Shown here in pieces: positions 10,305 to 23,050 of a stretch of DNA of 64,000 nt. Numbering within the stretch: position 1 is the stretch's first letter; every line of letters begins with the position of its first letter. The stretch comes from Pelargonium tetragonum (lineage: Eukaryota > Streptophyta > Magnoliopsida > Geraniales > Geraniaceae). The position numbers and the translations under genes were made by a program. The notes under the pieces were generated by a model, which worked only from the letters and a program-made list of their open reading frames with translations, searched no databases and was not told the DNA's origin. The DNA is taken from NCBI GenBank assembly GCA_036897445.1, contig JAYMTL010000007.1:62001-126000 (forward strand), in the 5' to 3' direction.

Positions 10305-13300
10305 AGATAAGCTCTCTTTTGTGAGTACAAAGCCCTATTCTTCATTTGTAAGTTAGCTATTTAGCAGTTTGGTTACGTGACCTGTTATAAAAAAGTTCTT
10401 TCGAAAAGATCCTTGGATTAAGTCCTCTAGTAAAGACTCTAACTTTAAAGAATAAATAAGGTTAAAATAGGGATTAGAAGCTTTTATTTCAAATTGGAAT
10501 GAAACGCGGGCACCTCCTTCCTTATTTTACTCTACTCTTAAAGTTTACGTTTTAATTAAGGAACCTTTATTACAGTAACCTAAGCTCTGACGGGTATATA
10601 AAAGAAATTAACTGACAATGCTCGAGCTTTATAGCTCAATATCTAAGACGGGCTTGTTTATACTTTACTTTTTTCTGAAGCAGAAATTCATTCGTATTTT
10701 TCCTGTCTTGTTAATTCCTTTGCTTAGACAAGGACTTACTTTCTACCCCAGGTTACATAAAGAAGGAGGCGTTCTTAAAAGAAAGTCAAGGGAACCCAAT
10801 ATAGGAGTAAAGTCTAGGGTTTTAAAGCCAAGAATCCTACAGAATGAATTAAAATGAAAGTCAAACTTGAATAACTTAGTTAGATAAGAACTCCTGTAAG
10901 GGTCACTTAATATGGGCCCAATATAAAAGATATTTAAGGTTGTAATCCTATAACATTCAGCAGAAGGCTTCTCTTTGTAAATACTAGATGCCAAATTAGA
11001 GTATAGAAGTCCTTTTTAGTAGTTTTAGCTCTTCCGGGCTTCCTATTCTTTTTCTAAATAAGGTAAAAGAAACCTGTTGCTTTATCAAACTTTACCCAGG
11101 GGTTTTTAACTGGATATCTAAGTCCACTATAATAAAAAATTTCTCAGTGTCGGGATCCTAGAAAGATTCTCAGTTTATAAGCAGAACTGTTTGGGGAAGA
11201 GCTACCTGTAAAAAGGGTCTTTATTAATACGAATTTCTTATATATATATATTTTTTAACATTTTTGTACTAACTCAAATTGACTTTGATGTTAGCACTCG
11301 AACCTTTTGGCATTTCTAAAAAAAGAGACTTCGCTTAAATCTGAGTATCTCAGAGCCTGCTGTTATCATTCATATGTATCTAGTATACTAGAATTCCCAG
11401 CATAAGAGCTAAAAAATTCTTATAGATAGCTGTCCGTGCTCTGCTTCTAGTGTTGTCCTAAGTTACCTCCACTTGTTAGTAAGTTGTATTTCCCTTTTTT
11501 TAGGACTCGTGTAAGTACTTTGAAGTTTAGATACTTGATTTGTCTTTTTCTTAACCTGATAAGGCATACTCTAGGTCTAGTATAAACTTCCCTATTAAAT
11601 GAATTGTAATTAGCAAAGTCTGAAAGCTTCTATTTTTGTTTCTTTGTCGGAGAGTAAGCCCGAAATACGATTCTAATTTATAGCGGATTCGAGAACCTAA
11701 AGAATTTCCCCTGTAAGGTCTCTTTTTCACCTGGGTTTTTCTACTTTAGACCCTTGAAATTCATACTCTTACTTAAGTTTACAGAGATTTTATAAATGAA
11801 GCTTTTCTCTAAGTCATTTTTTAACCAAAAAGGAGCTCCTAGGGGTTTTTCTTAGTTTTACTCAGTAAAAGGGTATCCGGAGTATTCTGCGGGTTACTTA
11901 TTTTAAGAATATATAAGCGCTGTTAAAAGGCCTAATTTCTTATTAAGAAGTTTACTCCACCCTAGTTTAGTATAGAGTACAGCAAGATTATAGTTTGATT
12001 CAAACTTTTGGGAGGCTTCTACTAATCCTAATATAGACAAAGTTTCTTCCAGGTTGCGGAAGAATAGCTTAAAAAGCTCCCTTTTTTGGAAACCAGTTTA
12101 CCTCCCCCAATTACATAAAAAGGGTGATAATCTATCTATAGTGCAAGGTGCTTTTACTAGCAAATACCTTAAACATATACAAGTTTTTATGCGGGCCCCA
12201 TGTAAACGAGACTTGGCTTATAGGTAGTTGATCTGATTTATATATATATATATTTTTTTCGAGAATGAAGGGATTTATACGGTTTTGAAAAAACGTCTTA
12301 TACAAATCAAAAAGGGACTCTTAGGAAATAGGAAGAAAATTTTAGGGGTATATACTTCTTTCTATTAAGATGAAGGGATCTTAGCTTACTTCTTTGTCAT
12401 TAAGATAGTGCTTATTTACAAAATAAGATAAGACAGAAAGAAAATACTAAGATCTTTCTTTCCAGGATTGATTGAGAAGCTCTTCTAAGTAAATCCTGGT
12501 AAATTAGCTGTCTCGAAGTCATGCTTCAGCAAGAAAATTCTTACTAGAGGAATCCCTAGGAATTTCCTATAAAAGGTTATTCCAAAGCAAACCTGGATCA
12601 AGCGACCTCTTATTATTAGAGTCTTGAGAATCTAGCATAAAGTAAAAAAAAGGTAACGAAGTTAATTACTATATAGATATAGAACACGTAAACTTTAGAT
12701 GGAGTTACCGATGTAGAAAAACATACGAGGTACAGTGTCCTATTAGAACCAAAAAAAAGTCTTAAGGAAAACGCAAGGTAATCCTTGTATAAAAGTCTAA
12801 AATGGGCTTCTTTTTATTTAGACCGGATCCTGTCCAGGGATAAAATATAGTAATAGAATCCCCGGTTAACCGAAACCCTTTTTGTATTCTGCTTGAAGCT
12901 GGGTAAAGTTTCAACAAATGTGATAAAGAAGATCGTAGGCTCGAACCCGCCTTAACTTTCTTTAGTTATGTCACATCTTTTTATGCATAGGTTAGAAAGG
13001 GAGTTTCATGTACTTGACTTTAGGGTACCAGAAGGAGATTTTTGTAGGACAGCATAACTGTAGACTTTATAGGAACACCTACTTCGTACTTTGTTTGACT
13101 CATACCCACACTCTTTGTTTACTCTTCATAATTACATTACCTTATAGCTATGACCCAAAATTCTATATTACTCCGGGTACCCTGTTTCTTAAGCCTAACA
13201 GACCTCTCTTATAATATAACCTAGACTGCTTTTTCTTATGAAAAGCTTCTGTCTTCTTTCTTTTCTTAGAACTTTTGTTTTACTAGCCTAGTCTAGGAGT

Positions 13301-13402
13301 CTGATAACCCGGGCTTGTTGTAGCTACTAGAAAGTCCTCTTGTTGTAACGAACTAAAGGAAGTCGTATATTATGTCTCAATCTTAGAAAGTTCTGAATTG
13401 TA

Positions 13403-13545
13403 GGTCTCTCTTTATTCTTTATTTATAAGTGAGTCTGACTTAGTTATGGAATAGATAGTCAGAGGGTGTTAGGAATGACCTTAATTGAATAGAGAATAGT
13501 GTTCGTCAGTATAAAGAGGGACCAAGGACAAGGATAAGACCTCTT
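13403..13545 (+). repeat. diverged repeat, copy in block D (partner 21858-21936)
   Basis: Three ordered matches are shared with block E: ggtct...ttattcttt with a nearby tata, then acttagttatg(g)aata...gtc, then the exact 16-mer aaggataagacctctt (13530-13545 and 21920-21935). This copy is about 65 bases longer between the matches. Three anchors in the same order and strand argue for shared ancestry. Confidence 0.5.
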
Positions 13546-14992
13546 TTATTTGTTCTAGTCTAGTATATAGAGGATAGTAACCTTAGAAGTACAAAGATTG
13601 AAAAAGTGAGTTGACTTTAGCATAGCGAAGGAAGGGCATACTCATGCCAGTATTTTGAGTCTATCTACGTTATACCTATTCTTTTTGAAAACGAATCTTA
13701 CTCCTACTCAAATTGAGAACATGTTTCTTTGTTCTTTGTCTTGATCCCTTCTATTTAGTTAGAACCACCAACCGCTTACTTACTTTCCTTATTTTATGCC
13801 TATCCATAGAATCCTGTTTGTTATTCATACCTATAGCTACCCTTTTTTAGAATACCTGCTTTCTTAGTTGTACTACCTCAGAGCTTTGATACTCTTAGTC
13901 TTAGATAGACTCTCTCACTCTATCCTTGTACCTTTTGTCTCGTCGGGGCTCCTTTTCTTCTATAGTCTTAGAATGAAATCCTGCCGTGGCTAATGCCTCC
14001 GGATATTCTTTTATCTTAAGGATTTAGATAAGAAGTATAGGGATAAGGTTTGATTTAAATGCCTTTCCTGTGTAGTTTATTTAGTAAACAGGAGCTCCTA
14101 GATAGCTTGACCTATGTGCAATCTCCTTTACAAAGAGAAGGCTCTGTATAACCTTGGGAAGTTTTTTATACTCATATCTAAAAGGCTTTTGTCTATATAT
14201 ATAATAAAGAATAAAGACTCAAGGAAGGGTTCCCATAATACTAGAAGAACCCTAGATAGACGGCTCGTAAGAGGTCTTCTATAAAAAGGGTTTCTTTGAC
14301 TTGTTTAAGGAAATAGCTCAGAGTTGTTCAAACTATTCAGGATAGGTAATACGATATAAGATGTTTCTATTTGCTAAAGTTTCCTGCTTCAAGCTCTTTA
14401 ATAAGAAAATTGTTTCACTTCAACAGAGTTCCAAAACGAGTACTGCAGTAAATAGAAGGACTCTCCTGATTCTACCAGGGTCTTTTTCCGTTCTTGTATG
14501 ATTCAAAAATTCTGCTTTACACTTTCTTATTCTTATGACTGACTTTTTTTACTTGTTTCCTATTATGAGGTTTCTTACGATAGGCTATCCTAGGCTTATT
14601 CCTTGTAGCTAGTGTCTTTGTGTAGCCTGTACCTATTTTATTTGTATTCTGTTTCTCTATCTAGGTCGTAACTTCGATATTGTTGGTATTGAATCTGCAT
14701 TCGTCTTAGCCTTTTTAAAGTCTTTCCTTCAAGATTATATAATGAGTACTTTTTGTTCCTGAGTTTAAGCAGCGGCGTAGCTCTAAAGAAAGGAGTTGGC
14801 TGTTCCTCTTTTTCCAATTATATAGGAAAGTTAGAAAGCTAAAGTTTTTGTTTTCGATAAAGGCTTAAGTAAAGTCAAGACGGGTCTCCTATTTCCCAGC
14901 TTAAAAGAAAGGGCTGCTTAACTTAGGATATAAAGCATTCCGGAGAATCCTTTTGATATTGTTTCGCTGGATTAGTTAATAAGTTTTTTACG

Positions 14993-15010
14993 TTCCTTAT
15001 AGTTAAGGAA
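14993..15010. repeat. 7-bp stem, 4-base loop
   Basis: ttcctta pairs with taaggaa around the loop tagt. It is a perfect but short stem, with no T-run directly after it. Confidence 0.4.
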
Positions 15011-18000
15011 AGTTTCTTCTGTGTAAGAGCCAACAAAGATCTTGTTCTAATTCTTTAGGATTCCTAGTATTTATAGATAAAGAGAGATTCCGAATTCTTT
15101 ATAAAGGTAAGTTCCTTTTTTGGAGTGAATGAGTCAATACAACTGTTCGAGTTGAGAGCAGATGAAAGCTAAGGACCAACGAGTCATTGAAATTCTTGTC
15201 TTTTGGCAGCTAAACTTGTAAGTAACAAATCCGATAAAGGAGTTCCCTTTTATGACAGTAATAGCAACTCTTTCTTAAGAGGGAGGAAAGACTTTGTCCT
15301 TTTCGGAGGAGTCTCCTTTTAAGGGGTTTAGGAAATAGAAGTTAGGGAAGTTTCAGAGCTTTTGCTTTCAATTTTTTTAGTTTTTGGTTCCTGGTATAGT
15401 AACAATTTTAGTTTAGGGAATAGAAATGAAATACAGCCAAATTTTGAAAGCCTGCTTTTTTCAGTAGGTGTTTTTTCTTCTAGTGTAAGTCTGTACTATC
15501 TATAATAGGGTAAGGCCTTAACCTCGTAAACTAAGGCAGCTTTCTGATGGGTATCTTTCTAACCTTCTTCTCTCTCTCCTAATCGGTGCAAAGGGTATAT
15601 ATATTTACAAGGTTCCCGCTTTCTAAGTATAGCTCAAAAACTTGGAAGCTAGGACAATAAGTTAAGCCCTTTTCTTAAGCTAAAATTTTAAGGGTTTTCC
15701 TTAAGGGGATTTGCTTTCTTGATGTCCTATTCTGGGGGTCCCAATTTCATAAATCTTTCTATTAGCTAAAGTAAAGAAATTTCTCTAATTTAATTAAAAA
15801 AAAAATTTTTCTGGTGTTGCTGCTGCTAGTGTAAGATGGTCCTATCTATAGTCTTACTCTATCATGACTTAACCTCCCCCTCACTAGGTTCGTTGGTTTT
15901 ATGTATATATATGATTAAAGCACCTTTTTTTGATAAGCTCCATAGCACAAGAGGAATGTTACTTAAGTAATACGTGTATCCAAAGTCTAAAAAGAAGAAT
16001 AACTACATTCTATCTAATATTAGAATTAAGATTAGTAAGAGTAAGACAATAATAGTACAAGAACGAGCCGCCTAAAGAAAGCCCCCTAAGCTCCTATTCA
16101 CTAACTCGTGTAAGTCTCTCTACTTTAACACCTCTAGGTTAGTTAGAAGTCTAGCTCTAATAAAGAAAGGCTGGGAAGGAGGGGCTTTTATCTCCAAAGA
16201 GGTTATTCCTGTTTTAATTCTGTATTGAGATTGAGGCCAAGCTATGCTGCTAAAATACTGAAGATAAAAGGTTATCCACAAGGATAAGGCTTTCTTATTA
16301 AAAGAAAAGGCAGTTAGAAATCCCACGGAAATGTTCATACAATCTCGCTCTTGTTATTGTTCTCTTTGATAGTGAGAATCCTAGAAATGAATTCTAGGGA
16401 ATTTGGTAGAGAAAGTAGATAATTCTAAAGCTATAGAGCATAGTCTAAATAGTCAATTCAATGCAAAAAGGCAATTACATCTGAGTAGCTAAACTGTATA
16501 TAAATGCTATTCTGGGATAAGAACCTGGTCAGTTTTCTATGGAATTTAGGATTTTTTATCCCTTATTCTAGTTAGTGTCTGTTCGGGTTTCTTGGTAAAT
16601 CTTATATAGATGGCAGGCTTAAGCTGTTCAACAAGTACAAGTGAAAGTCTTTTTTTAAGTTACCGGGTATTTCACCTTTCGTTTTGATTTTCTTCGGCTC
16701 TAATAACATTAAGAAGTACAAGAGCTTACAGGATAGACTCTAGGAGTATCAGAACTCAGTATAAAAACTCTGCTAAAAGATTCAAGACCCAAAAATGGCA
16801 GTGCATAAGACAAGGAACCCCAGTACTTAAGGGAGCCCTTACAGCTCTAAAGACTCCTAAAGAAAAAAAATAGAGCACCAAACATCTAGCTCAGAAGCCT
16901 AATAAAACAAGGTGTAAAGAAGGACAAAGAAGTCAAAAGGTATGATTTTATAGAGAAAGATGTCAATAAAAGGGGTATGCAAAAGAAAGTCAATTCAATT
17001 TCAGTGTTTTACTTCTTTTACTTATTCTGGGTGTACCAATTCTAATTTTCATGTTTAAAGGAAAAACCGGTGCAGCGAATTCATGAAGAATAACTTGATT
17101 GGAACCGAGCTAGAAAGATCCTCTGTTTCAGAGATAATAAGGAATGTATAATCAAGTGTAAGAAATTGCAGGACTGAATTTAGAGTTCCCGGATATTCCT
17201 ATTTTTTTGAGTTAGGTACTTTACTCTGAATTGTATTCAGTTGGGATTTGCATGGTACGACTTAGGAGGGCTTTATGAATGAGGATAATGGTATGAGTTG
17301 GGATAAAGCCAGCAAAGCAAAGAAGGCAAGCTTGTCTTGTTGCAGTTGAAGTTCTTTGGTTGCTCTTGCAAGCTCTTTTGGTCTTCGTGGATAACATAGA
17401 TTTTCCTTAGCTTAGAACTTGAGAATTTTATTCTTCTGTGTTTGTCATAGATACATGAACAGGATTTATAGTATAGTGTAGAGTTAGGAAAGACACGGGA
17501 GTTAAAGACTCATGGAAACAAGGTATCTCTTTCCTATTTGTAAGCTAGGCAAGTTGCAAGGAAAGGCTCTCTAACTCATAGTTGAGGGACCTTTGTATTC
17601 TATTCTTGTCTTGACTAACCAGTACATTTCGATGCAGTTTCCTTAGATATAAACAAAACCCCTTTTATCGTACTAAGTGGAGGTAATTATAGCTATTTCT
17701 TTTATAGACTCCTCTGAATCTGAAAAGTCTTAGGAAGTTGTTCCAGTTTCATTTTAGAAGGTGTCAATTGCCTTTGTTCAGTGTTGTCAGCAAAAGGTGT
17801 TAATCCTAAGTCTAAAGAGTCTGAAATCCTTTTTGAGTTGAGATTCCTAAATCCGAGTCTTAGATAATGTATACCTTGGTATTAGTTCTTCAGATAGCAA
17901 GTAGTTCCTCTGGATAATAACAGAAACGGATTCTCTTTGCCAGTTGTTCGGGGTTTTTGGTATTCCTGGTTTTATTAGTATTTGGTAAAGTGAGCCTATG

Positions 18001-18896
18001 CTAAGGAAGTGCTGCTCTCTATGTTCTTAATCTTAAATGAGTTCCTGTTTTAGTGAATAAGGGAACGAACATTCCGATAATGCTAATGACCAGCCGGCAA
18101 AGGATCTTTTTTATTCAGTTTTGGATTGGAGGTATGCAGACATTGATATGGTAGAAACCAGATTTAGGAAAGAGAATGATTAATCTTAGTTAAATATACA
18201 CCACACCACCTTAGTATCTAAACTGGTAGTATATATGGGATTCCTTTACAAAGTAGCAGCACTTTAACTAAGTTAGAGGGTTACGGGGTATAAAATAAAA
18301 AAGAGCACAAGTTTTCTAAGTGAGAACTTATCTGATCCGAGGGATCCTGTACTGTAAAAGGCCGAGAAAGATTTATCAAGCTAATTACAGACAGAAATTT
18401 GTATACTCTTCTTCTAGAGTTCTAAGAGTAGCTTTTCAAAAATGTCCTTTCAAGTAGTCCAGCAGCCCGACCAAGAACTTTTTTGCTATAGCTACTCAAT
18501 CAAAAAAGGAGTTTAGGGAGTCTGAGAGCAACTAACCTAATTTAGGTCCTGAGTTAAGTTGATTATGAATTCTTTTTATATTATATTGGGTTAAATGACA
18601 GCCAGTTTCAGATAGAATTTCAATAAAATTGGAAGATGCATTTTCCTGACAAGGTGGTAGTGGGAAAATAGGAGTGCCCAAATTCTTTGAAGTGAATCTT
18701 TTGTTTTGTATACTGAGCAAAGGATTTTGAGAGCAATCTGTATCTCTATCTTCTTTTTTCTCGATACCTAAGGGGTCTTCCGCTGGGTATAAAAGCACGG
18801 GGCTTCCTGTAATAAAAGATATTTTAACAACTTATAACAAAATTTCACGACTCGAGTAAAATACAAATACAAGGAATTCTAATGAAGTGATGCTCT

Positions 18897-19024
18897 ACCC
18901 CAGGTTATGGGGTTTCAAATAGATGTATAGATCCCATCAAGGGGGCTGCCTGCGGCTCTCCTCAAAGCAGGAAATTGCTACCGAGATATGTAAAACTCAA
19001 TTTCTTTCTCTCTAAAGAAAGAAA
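18897..19024. repeat. cluster of three stem-loops
   Basis: Stem 1 is acccc/ggggt (18897-18901 with 18909-18913, loop aggttat). Stem 2 is cctgc/gcagg (18949-18953 with 18967-18971), inside the G/C-rich string ggctgcctgcggctc. Stem 3 is tttctttct/agaaagaaa (19001-19009 with 19016-19024, loop ctctaa), nine perfect pairs. Three stems within 130 bases of otherwise AT-rich DNA could mark a structured RNA or a small repeat. I recognise no family. Confidence 0.4.
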
Positions 19025-20135
19025 GGGATCCCAATGACTTTTTACAAGGAACCCAGTAGTCAGAATCCGGAAAAGTCAAAATCTGGCAAGGGAGGCCCTT
19101 AACTTCATATTCATATTTGTTGTGGAAAATTCCTGATTATGCTACATTCCTGTTTTTTTTTGTTTAGAATATCCCAAATTTTCTTCATTATCCGGAGTGT
19201 CTCCTCTTACTAGGACTTTTTGAGTACTCCGCTTTAAGGTGTGTACTAATATCTAGTAGGATAAGACACAATATATAACTTTTACAGGTATTGCCCTAGT
19301 TAAGTCGTTAGTTGCCGAAGTTTCAAGTAAAGTACAAAGCTTCTTCACGAATTAATCCCATAGAAATGAGAAATTATTTACACCCTTTATTTACATTATA
19401 ATAACTCCCAATTTTCTATATTACTATATTATAAGATATCAACCCTTGACTTTAGCATTAGCAGAAACTCTCCTATAGGCCCCGGGACTCTCTTCTATTT
19501 TACATTTTGAATGATTCTTATTACCGTATTAACGGGTCTTATAGAAAAAAGGTAGCGCTTCTTATATAAATCTTGCAAATAGTAACTACCTAAACTAAAA
19601 GAAACCTTCTAGGTTTATATAAAAGTTAAGACAAAGCCCCTTCTTTTTTACTTCAATAGGGCCCGCCTAACCGAAAAATCTAGTAAGTATAAGAATATTA
19701 ACCTTTGAAAAAATAAGATATAGATCTTGAACTACAATCCCGTAAATTGGGAGTATTCTATCACATTTGTTTGTGATTTCATTTTTAAATAATTTAAATA
19801 AAGATAGCTTAGGGTATTCCGATCAGCAAAAAACTTCTTAATCCTCCATATTAAGCTTACCTATTCTTACAAGTAAATATTAGGAGAGATGACCGTAGCT
19901 CGCATCAAGAAAGGCTAGCCCATTCTCGCTAAATCGGTATCGAGATTTTGTGTTTTAGTACTAAAAATGAATTGACAACTTCAAAGGAATTTTTACTTAA
20001 AAAAGCACGCCCCAAGAGTCCCCCGGCATAAGATATAACCTTTTTCTTCCTTTTTGGAGAGGAACAAATTAGGTAAGAAATATTCATTCCAAAGTTACCC
20101 GGAACCGCCCTTAATTTGAGCTTGAAACTAGTCAG

Positions 20136-20173
20136 AGAATCCCCCTATTGAAATTTTATGCAAGGGGGATTTT
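20136..20173. repeat. 11-bp stem-loop around ccccc/ggggg
   Basis: 20136-20146 (agaatccccct) pairs with 20163-20173 (agggggatttt) around a 16-base loop. There is one G-T pair and no mismatch. This is one of the strongest hairpins I could find in the window. The minus strand ends the stem in a purine run, and the plus strand only in tttt, so it is a weak terminator candidate at best. Confidence 0.5.
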
Positions 20174-21857
20174 GAGAGCTTATTGTAAGTGAGTCTTTAC
20201 TGTAACTCTTCTTCTAGTTCTAGGTGTATCCGTAAACTAATCCACATTTTAGTTCTCATTCAGTAGAGTCTTAAAAAAAAGAGAAGAAATGCCTATAACG
20301 AGAGCTTTTATCTTAACGAGAAAGACTGACGGATTTTAACATTTCTATCTAAGTGATTTCGCTTTTTTCATTCAAGAAAAACTTTAAGCTTCCTCGGCTT
20401 ATAGTAATAGAATCTCCTTTTACTGACTTTGGTTTTAAGTTTTAGATAGAGAGGACTCGAGCTTTAATACGAAGTAGAAGAAGACCTTTCTCTTTTTACT
20501 TCCTTTTTTTAATAAGAGATCTTGGTAGCATAAATTAAATTGAGTATTAATAAAATTGTCATTTTTGGAAAGGTAATCTCGTACATAGAATTAGAGTCAG
20601 CCTTTCTAAAATAGAAAATCTAGTAGAATTCATAGAGCGAATAGCTGTCTTTGAGGAGAGAGGCGGGGGGACTACTTACGTACTGAGTATACCGGGGCTT
20701 CTGTATTACTAGAAAGAGCAAATCTAGAGAAAAACCAACTATCCAAGCAGGACGACACAAAAGGACTCCCGGATACAAGAAAGTTAAGTTATAAGTTATT
20801 TAAAACCTCCAAACCAAAGGAATACAGGTTAAGCATATCCTTCAAGGAACTCTTCAATTATATATGAGGGTATCCTAAATTAGGCTACACTATATTACAT
20901 CATCGAAAAGTCACACTTCATTTGTCTTAAAGGGAAAGATAGTCAATTTTATAGAGCTCGGCAACTACTACAGCATTAGTCTAAGTATATTAGGAGGTGC
21001 TTTATTACCCTAGAAAGAGAACTTTGTTCTAAATTGTCTGCAGATCTAAATTACGATATACATATATATATAATGCAGCTCTTTATACAAAGGAGTCGCT
21101 TCTTTTATTTAAAAAAGCACAAACTCAGAACAGGGCTTTCTCAAGTGTTTCTTCGCCGAATCCAGTAGACACTACATTTTATATAAAAAAGTCTTCCTTT
21201 AGCATTACTTTTTAGAATATAGAAGTGCTGAGGTTTCCTATTCTATTCTACTTTTGTTATTATTGAGGGTTTCTATAGAATTGAGGAATGAAAAGAATTT
21301 TGAAAATCGATATCCTTGCCCTACTCCTGTTGATCCTAATTTACATTTACGGGTATACGAGTGAGTATAGGGGATTTACACTATTTAGTAGAGCCGTGTA
21401 CGTACTTTTCTTAGCTATAATTACACGAGTTTGTAAAGTAAGGACTTTTGGGTTTATCGGGAGTATAAGGCCCTAGATGGTTGGGATTGTGTCCATGTTC
21501 CCGACTATAGCATAGCGAGGGCTTTTAGGGTAATAGGGTTCAATGAGTAGACAGGATAACACGTATACCACCCAGCTTCTTCTTATTCTTCTGACGAGTT
21601 GGACCTGTTTTCATAATCTACTCTATATCTGTATCTTTGTATTTGTAGCTATACCTGCCACTTTCTTAGGAGTAATAGTAGGAGCCCCTCCTTTTGGAAC
21701 TAAACTTAGACTTTTTTAAGTTAAGGTAGATACCTGTAGCGAGCTCTTCTTGTTGTATTCTTTCTAGTACTAGAATGAATTTTCTTTTCTTTTAGGCTTA
21801 GAGTTTTAGTAAGAAAGACTACTTAGTTTCATTAGACTTTCGTAGTAGTGAGTTTTT

Positions 21858-21936
21858 GGTCTTATTCTTTAATTATAGTATTACTTAGTTATGAATAGTC
21901 TTTTTCATTGGAATAGACTAAGGATAAGACCTCTTC
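21858..21936 (+). repeat. diverged repeat, copy in block E (partner 13403-13545)
   Basis: This is the shorter copy of the segment described in block D, with the same three anchors in the same order: ggtct...ttcttt, acttagttatgaatagtc and aaggataagacctctt. Confidence 0.5.
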
Positions 21937-22974
21937 CTTTTTTGTTTTTATTTCTTTGTTACTGAACTTTCTTTTGTAGCTAAATCTCTTTATTTGTAGT
22001 AGGAGTTCTAGTCAGTATAGTCCTAGTTAGGGAGGGCTTTATCCTGACCAGTATACTCTCTGCCTGTAAACTCAAAAGAAAAAAGAGTAAAATGGAACTC
22101 TAATCGGGTCACATAGGGAAAGCTTACTCGGTACACTTCCTTTTGTTTTATGGCGCGTAAAAGACCAGAAGTTTGATCTTGTTGTAAAGAATCTGGATTT
22201 TGAGTACTTGAATACAAAGGAATGAGGTAAAGACAAATATAGATATCTAGTTTAAAGAGTCTTTTGGTTTTCCTCTTGTCGGGTACTGCTTCACGAGCTC
22301 CTGTTTCACTAAAAGAGTCGGCAAGGGATTTAGAACCTAGTAAGTAAGAGAGGCAGTCTAAGATTTTGTTGTCTATTATGAAGTCAATTCTTCTTAAAAG
22401 TAGGTTTTCTAGTCTGAAAGTGTCAAAAGTAAAGTAGGGCTTTTAGCGCTATTTGTTCAAGAAAGAAAGTTTAGATTTTAGGAAAAAGGGCTCAACAAAA
22501 GAAAGGCGAAGTCTTTGTCTGGCATTACTGGACTGGACGATAGCGAGGAATTTCCAGGGTGTTTCTATATCAAGATTGGCGAGGTCAATAAAAAAGAATT
22601 ACTAAATAAGTTAGTATAAACATAAAAATGAGAAATTCGAGACTCTCCTGCTAAACTAAAAGGAACTTGTATCGAACAAGATTTGATTTGGAATTTATAC
22701 TTTAAGGAAAAACTCAGGCCTTAGGTTATCAACCGTAATATAAACATTACCTTACTTTCAGCTAAAAGAAGTGACGAGTTTCTTAATTGCTTTTGGGAAA
22801 GCGACAAAAGGACTTCATAAAGAGAGCAAGAAAGCTTTTGAAAAAGACAGTTTCTGGGTTTTAACCTGTGTGTACTTGCCTCCCTTTTTAGGGTTTTTAG
22901 AAGTAAAGGGCAAGGGCTTTCTTTTTACTAAATGCTTTTCTTTATCGTTTGCTCAAAATGAAAATTGCTGGAGG

Positions 22975-23050
22975 GATTGTTGCGACTTGAACCTTTGCGC
23001 GGCGGATAGCGGCAGCTTCGATTTAACCAAAGGAAAAGCGGTGGATCGTA
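22975..23050. other. small G/C-rich islet
   Basis: About 75 bases around gcgcggcggatagcggc are far richer in G+C and CpG than their surroundings. The minus strand contains aaaggttcaagtc, a T-loop-like string, but no matching acceptor stem was found. Possible readings are a fragment of a foreign or formerly structured RNA sequence, or chance. I recognise nothing definite. Confidence 0.35.

Larger units (their letters stand above)
9400..13000. other. AT-rich gene-free DNA (texture 1)
   Basis: This is texture 1 again, with couplets such as aaggatcctt (9610-9619) and several AT microsatellite runs (about 11239-11251 and 12239-12253). The longest open frame of the window (9951-10304, minus) lies here and is listed separately. 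Near 12891-12950 a D-arm-like string (gctt...ggg...aagt) is followed at tRNA spacing by ctcgaacccgcc. No acceptor or anticodon stem forms, so I do not call a tRNA. Confidence 0.55.
13000..18800. other. Block D: mixed T-rich and G-skewed non-coding DNA
   Basis: From about 13.0 kb the plus strand is T-rich with many tag/cta triplets; around 17.2-17.4 kb it is clearly G-skewed. Part of the 13.4 kb section recurs in diverged form in block E. The 18-mer cataattacattacctta at 13127-13144 also occurs at 61869-61886; one such match may be chance at this base composition. A purine-rich section at about 16.7-17.0 kb is rich in AAG/AAA triplets but interrupted by many stops. No gene, RNA or intact element was recognised. 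Confidence 0.45.
18800..21240. other. AT-rich gene-free DNA with a hairpin cluster
   Basis: The G/C couplets return. The notable content is three stem-loops close together at 18897-19024 and a strong long-stem hairpin at 20136-20173, both listed separately. Open frames here are short and unremarkable. Confidence 0.5.

Noticed and set aside
12882-12958. Possible tRNA with gctt...aagt D-arm and ctcgaac T-loop
   Set aside because: Acceptor pairing is two of seven and no anticodon stem forms.
13127-13144. 18-base match to 61869-61886 as proof that D and C are related
   Set aside because: A single exact match of this length is near chance for 64 kb of AT-rich DNA, and the flanks do not align.
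13250-13300. Block D as an inverted copy of block B
   Set aside because: A short ctaggcctagcc/ctagactaggct resemblance after reverse-complementing does not extend.
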